Shown here: one piece after another, positions 56,746 to 64,000 of the stretch
Layout of the letters: every line of letters starts with the position of its first letter
Position numbering within the stretch: position 1 is the stretch's first letter
The notes under the pieces: model-generated
The model's database searches: none
Seen by the model: only the letters and a program-made list of their open reading frames with translations
Told to the model about the DNA's origin: nothing
Assembly (NCBI GenBank): GCA_011037195.1
Contig: JAAEAF010006072.1
Location: forward strand, 1 to 64,000
Direction of reading: 5' to 3'
Length of the DNA stretch: 64,000 nt
From: Triatoma infestans
Taxonomy: Eukaryota > Arthropoda > Insecta > Hemiptera > Reduviidae
Translations under genes and position numbers: made by a program

Positions 56746-57545
56746 AAAATCTGGTGTGAAACACTCACAGCACTTTCTCTTACTCCTCCTGTCAATACAA
56801 TTAGGTATAAAATGACAAATTTTCTTTAAATTTCAAATTTTGTTCATTTGTCGTAACGTTAAACGTAGAGGTAGTGGGGGGGGAGAAGTACCTACCAACA
56901 GCGCCAGACGGAGAATCATTATTTGAACTGAGCCAATAATGAACAAACGCATTTTAATTTTAATGTCTCAGATTCCTCAGACTCAACTAAAAACATTTAT
57001 TTCAGAAAAATTTTACATTTAAAAGTGGGTGTCAGTCAATGTACGCAGCAAGTTTAAAGAAAATCATTTTAACTCATCGAGAAAATTTCAAAAACTCGGA
57101 AACCTATTCTGCAAAATTGCACTTCCGGTAAATCAATTTCACTTCAAATTTGGAATTCTATCAATGCTTGCAATGTATATTAATATTATATACAGAATGG
57201 TAGAACCATATATTATGCTGAAGTGGTACATTAGAGGAAAGCATAACACTGGTGTTCCCGCAAAATCACCCGAAAGTCAATTTTTCCAGGAAATGTTTCA
57301 AAGAAAAGTAATAATAGGTATTTGAGTGTGTAGACTCACTCATTTGAGCGATGTTGAAAGGAAGGAAGAATCGTCGGTGCCGTTTTCGAGAAAATCACGA
57401 AAAACTGAAAAAAAAACATTCAATACAGTCGTACTTTCGATTTGCCCGAAATCTCGAGTCACTAAATCTTCGTGTCTGTTGCGATCCCATTTGGCACGAA
57501 AAACTGGCATGATCCCTCTTTCTAGGAGGAAGAGAAAATAAATAA
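56742..57545 (-). repeat. CTTAC-family repeat, complete, microsatellite region deleted
   Basis: Minus strand: ATCTGGTGTGAAACACTCAC (56749), GCACTTTCTCTTACTCC, two modules (TTGCACTTCCGGTAAATCAA, GTACATTAGAGGAAAGCATA), CGAGAAAATCACGAAAAACT, and a short left block ending GGAGGAAGAGAAAATAAA. Confidence 0.8.
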
Positions 57546-57559
57546 AAAAAAAAAAAGGT

Positions 57560-58335
57560 TTTAACAGAATATCTCAAAAACAAAAATCACAGCAACGTCA
57601 AACTTGATATTCCGTTGACCAGCTGTTACCACCGTATCTCACATAAAGGTTTCTGAAAAAATCCATCTACCGGAAGTGCGATTTTACTGAATAGTTTTTC
57701 TGCAGATTTTCGCGATTTTCTCGAAAACAGCTACAATGATTTCCTTTAAACTAATCTACCCACGCTTTTATTTGAAACATTTTCCTGGGAAAATTGATTT
57801 TTTGGAGAGTTCTGGGGGAACAGTAGCGTTATGCTTTCCTTTAAAGTATCACTTCACATATGGTTTACCAACCTGCATTATATTAATACAAATTAAAGCA
57901 TTGTATAATTCCAAATTCGAAGCAAATTATTTGACCCCGGATAGGTATGCGTCTTTGCAGAATAGGTTTTTTAAATTTATTGGAATTTCCTTGAAAACGG
58001 TTACAATAATTTTTTTTTAACTTGGAATCTCATTATTGCACAGGTATATACCTCATCACTTATATTTGAAGCACTATTCCGAAGAAAGTTAGTTTTAGAT
58101 TCGTAGTTTAACGTTAAGCATTTTTGACGTTTAATTTCAATATATGGGTTTGTTTTTATTTTATTGGCGCGCCCTTCACTTGAGTTTGTGGGTTAGTATT
58201 TCCCCACCCGTATCCGCCACATCAGATTTAATGTTAAGGACAAATGAGCAAAATTTGAATTTAAAGAAATGTTTGGAGATGTGACTGTATTAACAGGAAT
58301 AAGAGAAAGTCATGTGAGTGTTTCACATGAGGTTG
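57560..58335 (+). repeat. CTTAC-family repeat, nearly complete
   Basis: Begins after the microsatellite (AATATCTCAAAAACAAAAAT), CATCTACCGGAAGTGCGATT (57662-57681), CGAAAACAGCTACAATGATT, then GGAATAAGAGAAAGTCATGT and the hairpin ATGTGAGTGTTTCACAT (58313-58329). Confidence 0.82.
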
Positions 58336-58339
58336 TTTG

Positions 58340-59425
58340 TTTTTAATATAGTGGTTTGGAATATGAAACATTGCAAAAGGTCAGCCTTAATATTCGTGGG
58401 TTGTGGAGTTGAATTCTCGATAGGTTGTCTCGCAAGACAAACAAAGATATCTTGTACGGGGGCTTTTGAATTGATTAACCCAATTTGTAGAATGTCGGAC
58501 AACTTAACTATATTGCTTAGCGCTCCAAATTTTAGATTCTACAAATCAGCAAGTGGAAATGATGCTACTGAACGCGGTTCTTTTAAAGCGCAGGCTTCTA
58601 GAGGACTTACCACTGTTGAACGACAAAGTAATAGAGGTTATGAATACTGATACGGTAGATAAACAGCTGTTTCAGACTGCTGACAGGGTTACCAACTTAA
58701 GATAATGAAAGTATCATAATTCTTATATAGATATTCTTTGATTTGTTGTATTTCTTTATCTCTTTATTTATTGAATAACCCTCGTACATTATAATTATTG
58801 GAAATTAACAACCGTAACCTTAATTATATCAAAAATATTTACTAGATAATATAAGATAGTTTTTATTCCTTTATCCTTTTTTAAATACTATACATTAATA
58901 AATATGTATTTATAACATAGGGTATTTATTACAATGAACTGGTTCCCGTTATCAATTTGTAAAAAGGAAAAAATAAGCGAGCTCAGTCGTGCGTAAATAC
59001 GCAAGCTAATGGGTCGGGGCTATGCGAGTGAGCTATATATACATAGATATATATAATATATATTAGAGAGAGAGTGTGAGTGAGGTGGTGTTATGTCCAC
59101 GTTAAAGCTGCAACAAACCGAGTCTCTCTTTACTTTTCAACCGTTAGTTTTAACAGACCAGTATCTACTACTACTTCATGTCAAACTGTTATTGTAATTT
59201 ATATATATATATGTATATTCTTTTATTTTATTTTGTTGGGGGCAGCCGCACAAAAAAAAAATACTTTTTATTTATAAACAAACCATCCACATGGCTTCCT
59301 AGGTTTTTTGTCAGAATACAAATTTATTTTTATGTAAGTTATTTATTTATATCGAACAATGTAATAGCTAAAACACCATGACTCTTACTTTGGTCCATAA
59401 AATGCTGTTAATTGTTAATTGTGGA
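58340..59425. other. Unassigned sequence
   Basis: A 110-codon ORF (58318-58650) begins inside the repeat hairpin and has no recognisable domain. TA and GAGA tracts at 59035-59075. No gene supported. Confidence 0.4.
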
Positions 59426-59429
59426 AATT

Positions 59430-59550
59430 TTACTTTTCTTTGTATTCCTCTTTAGAGGAACTTAATATTGTCAAATTTTCTAAATTGACTTTCCAACGGA
59501 AATAGATTTGTTTAAATGCGAAAAAACGAAGTTTTTCTGGGACATTTATT
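59430..59550 (+). repeat. CTTAC-family 5' fragment, diverged
   Basis: TATTGTCAAATTTTCTAAAT and TTTCCAACGGAAATAGAT in left-block order. Confidence 0.5.
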
Positions 59551-59689
59551 CCACAAAAATCAATGGTTAAGGTTGTACTTTGTCAGTGTTGCCAACTTTC
59601 AATAAAATAAATTTTTGGATTTGAAAGAAATTATTAAAATATGCTAATAATATTGAATTTAAATGGAAGTTTTTGTTAAATTTAACATT

Positions 59690-60188
59690 TTTGTAATCAG
59701 TTTAGCAATAAATTAAATACCATACATTGTACAAAAGTGGTACTTTAGAAGAAAGCATAACGCTACTGTTCCCCCAGAACCCCCCAAAAAATCAATTTTC
59801 CCGGAATATTGTTTCAAATATAAGTGATGAGTATGCATTTGTGTAGATGATATAGGAAGTTTAAAGAAAATCGTTGGGACCGTGTTCGTGACAATCATCA
59901 CTTACTGGGAAACCAAATCAGTAATGTCGCATTTCCGGTTGATGGATTTTGCTCGAAATGCGGTGATAGCACCTAAACAAAACACCAAGTTTGTGCTCAC
60001 TGCGATTTTTCGTTTTTTTTTTTGAGTTATTTTTTTCAGACAAACAGACACATGTAGACCATTTGCAAAAAAACATGTTTTTCATCCTTAGGGGACCTCA
60101 AAACTTGTGTTTCCTATGAAAAATCAATTTCGAAAATTTGACACGATCACAATACTTCCTCTAAGTAGGATTAACAGAAAATAGAAAG
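59690..60188 (-). repeat. CTTAC-family repeat, 5' two thirds
   Basis: Minus strand: GTGGTACTTTAGAAGAAAGC, AATCAATTTTCCCGGAATAT, TGTCGCATTTCCGGTTGATG (59924-59943), GATTTTTCGTTT, GTGTTTCCTATGAAAAATCA, TTTGACACGATCACAATACT (60136-60155). Confidence 0.82.
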
Positions 60189-60189
60189 T

Positions 60190-60855
60190 ATTGTAAATTC
60201 GAACTTTAAAGATCGAGGATTTTTTATTTGAAATTGATCACAAAGATCGAATTATATTACGGACAATCAATAATCATAGGAGTTAGCTATAAAGACAATT
60301 AATAAAATATTCTTTTTGAAATTGATTTGATTAATCAATTATTGTATTTATTTATCACAATTTTAAATAAAATGTACACGTATATAACATTACTGTATAC
60401 ATAGTTCATATATATATATATATATATATATATACTTAACAAAAGAGAGATTTATTATAAAATAATTATATTGCCGCAGCAGAACGTTAAAACGAAACTA
60501 TTATTTTAGATTTAATCTTACGAAATTACCAACGGGGTGTGTATTGCACGTAGCGCTATCAGTGCACAACTCTATCATGATTTGATTAGGGTATGTATCG
60601 CTCAATTTAATATAATTATTTACGATAATAAACATGTATGTAAACATAAAAAAAATGTTTTTAGCAAATGGTGTGTATATGTGTTGTGTGAACAAAATAT
60701 CTATAAAAAAAAAAAAAAAACTGGGATTTTATCCGTTCTAGTATTCATTTATGCTGGTTCTGACAGGTTTCGAATTTTCATCCATCGTCAAAGTAACCTA
60801 AGGGCTAATGAATTTCGTGTACAGATATGACTTCAACTTAATGTTTCTGTCACGC
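60190..60855. other. Unassigned sequence with (TA)n
   Basis: (AT)n at about 60409-60435. A short CTTAC-like patch lies at 60650-60705 (TTTTTAGCAAATGGTGTG). GGTTCTGACAGGTTTCGAAT near 60755 loosely resembles the segment at 27757. Confidence 0.45.
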
Positions 60856-60859
60856 ACTA

Positions 60860-61505
60860 CACTCAAAAGTTTAACCTTCAAAATTCCCTTAAATGAACTT
60901 TCTATAAGAAACTTTCAAATAAAAGAGATAGATCTCTGTAAGGATAGTTAATATGCCAAATTTAATGAAATCTATCACAGTTCTTATGAATAAAATCGTA
61001 TAAAACTGAAATAACTGTTCAGTAAAAGCTACAACTTTTATTTGTACCATTTCTCTGAGAAAATTCATTTTGAGGATGTGGTATAGTTATGTTTTTCTCT
61101 TAAGTGCTATACAATAGTTTATTATACAATTCTATCATGTAAATAATATTAATTAGGATTAAAAGGTTGACAAAATACCAATTGGTTTGAAGAAAATCGG
61201 GTGTCTGGAGGTTTTCTCCATAAAAACACCGATCGCGTTCATTAAATTTGTCATGCTAACTAAGAATATAGAGACCTATAACTTTCCTTTGGAATTGTTT
61301 TTCCAAGAAGTTTATTTAAAGAAGTTTTTTGGATGAGGGGGGGGGGGGTTACACTTTCTTCAAACAAATCGTTTTATTAAATTAGATTGTGCCATTGATA
61401 TAAAATTGAAGACACTGTAAATATTTAGTAAAAATTATAATTCTATGGACAATCTGTCAATTATAATTCTGTAAACTGCAGCAAGAGAAAGTCGATGCTC
61501 ATAGA
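60860..61505. repeat. CTTAC-family module (-) joined to 3' part (+)
   Basis: 60860-61026 reads as a minus-strand module ending CTGTTCAGTAAAAG. 61026-61505 is a plus-strand body with GAGAAAATTCATTTTGAGGA, a G12 tract near 61340, and the right end GCAAGAGAAAGTCGATG with a ruined hairpin. Confidence 0.72.
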
Positions 61506-62003
61506 GTATTAATGAAAACTAATTATTTATGAAACATTTAAACATTAAGAAAAAAACACGAGTAATAATTCCAAAATAAACTTTGCAGAAGAATTAGTTA
61601 GTAAAATGTGGAAGTTGTTGCACGCGAAAGTCTTTTGTAATTTATTATTTCACATCAAATTCTGTTTTCCTTTAACAGCTGGCTGATTTAGAAGGTCCAT
61701 CAAGTACGAATTATGTGATAAAAGAAAATTACATTAATTTAATAAACTCAATGTTATATTATTATTTTTTATTGAATTACTCGGTATTAATTATCATTAT
61801 TATCAATTTTTTACACCACTTATTAAAAATAACCGTATATTATAATATTTAATAATATATATTTTGCTTTTTAAATTGGCCCATAATAAATTACAGACTT
61901 GACCATGAACTTAATATTTCTATTTATACATATATACATACATATTTCATAGTACATACATGTTTACATACATACCTATCTAGAGATTTATCAGTTATTA
62001 AAA
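61506..62003. other. Unassigned AT-rich sequence
   Basis: No gene or repeat recognised. Confidence 0.45.
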
Positions 62004-62090
62004 AGTCTTTTTATTTGTTGTGGTGGTTGGTTCCGCAGAGCTGGAAAGCATCAGAGACATTTTCCGTGGTAGCCTGCTTCATTTTGTGGT

Positions 62091-62127
62091 CATCGACGGG
62101 TTTCGGGCGTTCGCCCATCTTCAGGAT
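62091..62127 (-). ncRNA. Hammerhead-like motif, left arm
   Basis: Minus strand: TATC, CTGAAGA, GGGC-GAAC-GCCC, GAAA, ACCCGT, C, GATG. Stem III is no longer a perfect palindrome and stem I has a T-G pair, so it is weaker than its relatives. Confidence 0.55.
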
Positions 62128-62195
62128 ACGTTTTTCAGACAGTGAAACTAAGTTACTCTATACGAGTCTGTGTTGGCACACTGTCTGAAAAAACG

Positions 62196-62233
62196 CATCC
62201 TGAAGATGGGCGAACGCCCGAAACTGGTCGATG
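62196..62233 (+). ncRNA. Hammerhead-like motif, right arm
   Basis: CATC (62196-62199), CTGAAGA (62200-62206), GGGC-GAAC-GCCC (62208-62219), GAAA (62220-62223), ACTGGT/C (cleavage triplet GTC at 62227-62229), GATG (62230-62233). Core bases intact. Stem III has one G-T pair if formed as a dimer. Confidence 0.65.
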
Positions 62234-62289
62234 ACCACAAAATGAAGCAGGCTACCACGGAAAATGTCTCTGAGTCTTTTTATTTACTT

Positions 62290-62685
62290 AGTATATTTTT
62301 TTTTATCGTAATGATGTCAGATAGTATTAATGTTTGCATAAGTAAATTTGCTAAGTTTAGCTCGAGCAAACTATGTATATTTAGCTGACTGGAAAATTGT
62401 GTATTTGTTTGTTTGTGTGTGTGTGTTTTGTTTGTACATTAATAGGTTTATTTAGTGATCGTAAAGTAGCGGTGTTAAAATTAAAAGTGTATTAAGTCTC
62501 GCTCTCTCTCTCTCTCTCTCTGAACTGATCAGAACTTGTACATGTACAGCTCGAGCGCAAACAAACATTCTCACATACACGGAGTGGCACACGGCCGGCT
62601 AATCCCATCTTCACCACTCGTGTAACGTAAAAAATAAACTTTCTCTGAACGTTTGTTATTTATGTTTGAAAGCGCTACTGAAATA
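62290..62685. other. Unassigned sequence with (CT)n
   Basis: (GT)n at about 62413-62425, CT run at 62499-62521. No coding signal. Confidence 0.45.
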
Positions 62686-62752
62686 AAAAAAAACTGGTGT
62701 GAAACATTCACACGGAGTTTCTCTGAATGCAATTTACATAACTATAATTGAC
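62686..62752 (-). repeat. CTTAC-family 3' end
   Basis: Minus strand: AACTGGTGTGAAACATTCAC, GGAGTTTCTCTGAATGCAAT, truncated by the Penelope-like piece. Confidence 0.7.
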
Positions 62753-62945
62753 CCTCATCAGAGACATTTTCCGTGGTAGCCTGCTTCATTTTGTGGTCAT
62801 CGACCGGTGTGTGTAAACTGATTTGCTCTGTGTAAGTCTGTGTTGTCACACTGTCTGAAAAACGCATCCTGAAGATGGGCGAACGCCCGAAACCGGTCGA
62901 TGACTACAAAACGAAGCAGGCTACCACGGAAAATGTCTCTGATAC
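62753..62945. mobile_element. Penelope-like fold-back insertion, left arm cut within the ribozyme
   Basis: Left arm 62753-62808 is inverted relative to 62892-62945. The left arm stops exactly at the palindrome ACCGGT (62803-62808), while the right arm carries the whole ribozyme. The spacer holds GCTCTGTGTAAGTCTGTGTT as in the copy at 45.0 kb. No clear target duplication. Confidence 0.75.
62865..62902 (+). ncRNA. Hammerhead-like ribozyme motif, best copy
   Basis: CATC (62865-62868), CTGAAGA (62869-62875), GGGC-GAAC-GCCC (62877-62888), GAAA (62889-62892), ACCGGT with cleavage triplet GTC (62892-62898), GATG (62899-62902). Every pair in stems I and II is Watson-Crick and stem III is a perfect palindrome. 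One T (62876) is extra before stem II relative to the canonical motif. Confidence 0.7.
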
Positions 62946-63019
62946 TTAATTATGTGTTATTAATTAGTAAACATTCCAAGTTATGTGCGAATGCCAATTA
63001 AAAATGGGAATAATTGTCG

Positions 63020-63062
63020 TGAAATGAAAGTCTCGTGAGAAATTCACTATCAGATTTATTTT
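63020..63062 (+). repeat. CTTAC-family 3'-end remnant
   Basis: GAAAGTCTCGTGAGAAATTC followed by ACTATCAGATTTATTT resembles the right end with hairpin. Confidence 0.5.
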
Positions 63063-63064
63063 TC

Positions 63065-64000
63065 CATAGAATCAAATAGAAGGAAGCTATTGGGGGAAGT
63101 AAAACTTTGTGCAGTGGCAGACAGAATCCCAGTATCACTGTGGGTAACTTCTTTTGAACTATTTAAAGAAGAAAAGTAGGAGGAAACAAAAGGAAGGTAT
63201 TTTATAGCTTTTTAAATTGAATTAATTGGTGGGATCATTATCGGAGATTCGTCCGCTTCTCTTTTATTTTATTAAAGAAAACTTGTCATATCTGAGAAAT
63301 AAATTAGTTATTAAATTTAAATGTAAAATTGATAATTGGTTTTATAACAATAATTAATACAAAGAAATAAAATAAAAAAAATCAATCATACTAACTACAT
63401 TGCAAAGAATAATACTTATACCTACAATATTAAACGCTCCATTTTTCGACTAAGTAAATATAATGAAAAGAGATTTAACAAACAGATAAATTGAATGAAA
63501 TTAAAAAAAAGAGAGAGAGTGAGACGAGAGAGATTGATATAGTAGAAATTTAAAAAGGAATATATTTTCAGTAAAGTTAGTAATGAAGTTGTATAGTGTA
63601 ATATATATTTGCAGCTAACTCAGTTAATAATACTATCATAGTTACAAACATTAAAATAACATAAAGAAAGTGTCCTTGTAACAATAGATAGAGACAGACT
63701 GAGCAATCGAATGAGAGAGAAAAAAAAAGAGCGATTATACACGCGTCTGACAGAGTGAGAGCATCAAGGAAATTGAGAATAAGAACAATCGACCTCCTTT
63801 AATGGTGCAAAATAATTTCTTTATACATGGAATAATTTAATGGCTATCTAATAATGATGGAAAACTAATTTTATTGCGAGTAAATAAAAATATAAGTGTT
63901 TACTACGCTTACCATGTAATTAGTGATAATTTCAGTCTACACGTGTAAGAAGATCAAATTATATCATTATAATATTTAGTATTTATTTGTTTTTTATTTA
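63065..64000. other. Unassigned AT-rich sequence
   Basis: GAGA tracts near 63511-63530 and 63712-63730. No coding signal and no recognised repeat. Confidence 0.45.

Larger units (their letters stand above)
62017..62272. mobile_element. Penelope-like fold-back insertion, both arms with ribozyme motifs
   Basis: A 256-bp insertion with exact 13-bp duplication AGTCTTTTTATTT (62004-62016 and 62273-62285). Inverted arms 62052-62144 and 62179-62272 (about 93 bp, highly similar) flank a 34-bp spacer. Each arm contains the hammerhead-like core, in opposite directions. The outer 35 bp (GTTGTGGTGGTTGG...) occur only on the left. No ORF longer than chance. Confidence 0.82.

Noticed and set aside
58318..58650. 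A 110-codon ORF
   Set aside because: Begins inside the 3' hairpin of a CTTAC copy and shows no recognisable motif. Kept as unassigned sequence.
62170..62388. ORF reading through a GERPKLVDDHK-like stretch
   Set aside because: It is the in-frame translation of the ribozyme arm; the same stretch recurs at other fold-back copies as non-coding DNA.

Overview
Organism and overall nature. This is an AT-rich eukaryotic window with long homopolymers, many microsatellites and almost no long open reading frames. The only recognisable proteins belong to retrotransposons. The best-preserved is a Jockey-type non-LTR element whose zinc-knuckle, endonuclease and reverse-transcriptase segments look arthropod-like (insect or another arthropod), so I infer a large, repeat-rich arthropod genome. 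I find no host protein-coding gene, rRNA gene or free-standing tRNA gene that I can defend.

Dominant component. Roughly half or more of the window consists of diverged copies, on both strands, of one interspersed repeat family. I call it the CTTAC family (my label). In its own 5'->3' direction a copy has: (1) a left end ACTTTCTCTTACTCC followed by a block containing AAGTATTGCGATCGTGTC and TTTTCACCGGAAATACATG; (2) a TG/CA microsatellite of variable length; (3) one to three copies of a roughly 260-300 bp internal module marked by ACCGGAAGTGCGATTTTACT and TTTATTTGAAACATTTTCC; (4) a right end GTAAGAGAAAGT, the inverse of the left end, followed by a small hairpin (GTGTGA-GTGTT-TCACAC) and CAGATTTTT. 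Complete copies run from about 530 to 1,500 bp. This layout (subterminal inverted repeats, tandem core, 3' hairpin, no obvious target duplication, insertion next to T runs) resembles the non-autonomous Helentron derivatives (HINE, for example DINE-1 of Drosophila). Several copies are joined head to tail. At 51.65-52.66 kb the left end of one copy has expanded into about thirty 34-bp repeats.

Second component. Small fold-back insertions at about 5.5, 39.4, 45.0, 50.2, 62.0 and 62.8 kb, plus a solitary piece at 23.26 kb, carry hammerhead-ribozyme-like motifs of the kind known from Penelope-like retroelements. Three have exact 13-bp target duplications and a fourth has a diverged one. No Penelope reverse transcriptase is present.

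Third component. Retroposons sit inside the CTTAC copies: a nearly complete, frameshifted Jockey-like element at 15700-20222 with a 13-bp target duplication; minus-strand RNase H/C-terminal LINE remnants near 15.2-15.6, 23.6-24.5 and 36.8-37.3 kb; tRNA-derived SINEs near 1.95, 31.7, 44.4 and 47.3 kb plus a 51-bp SINE stub at 15.2 kb; and a 363-bp retroposed fragment at 33.92-34.28 kb with a 17-bp duplication. The remaining stretches are low-complexity or unassigned sequence, listed one by one. Boundaries of diverged repeat copies are good to about 10-40 bp, because they were drawn by eye.
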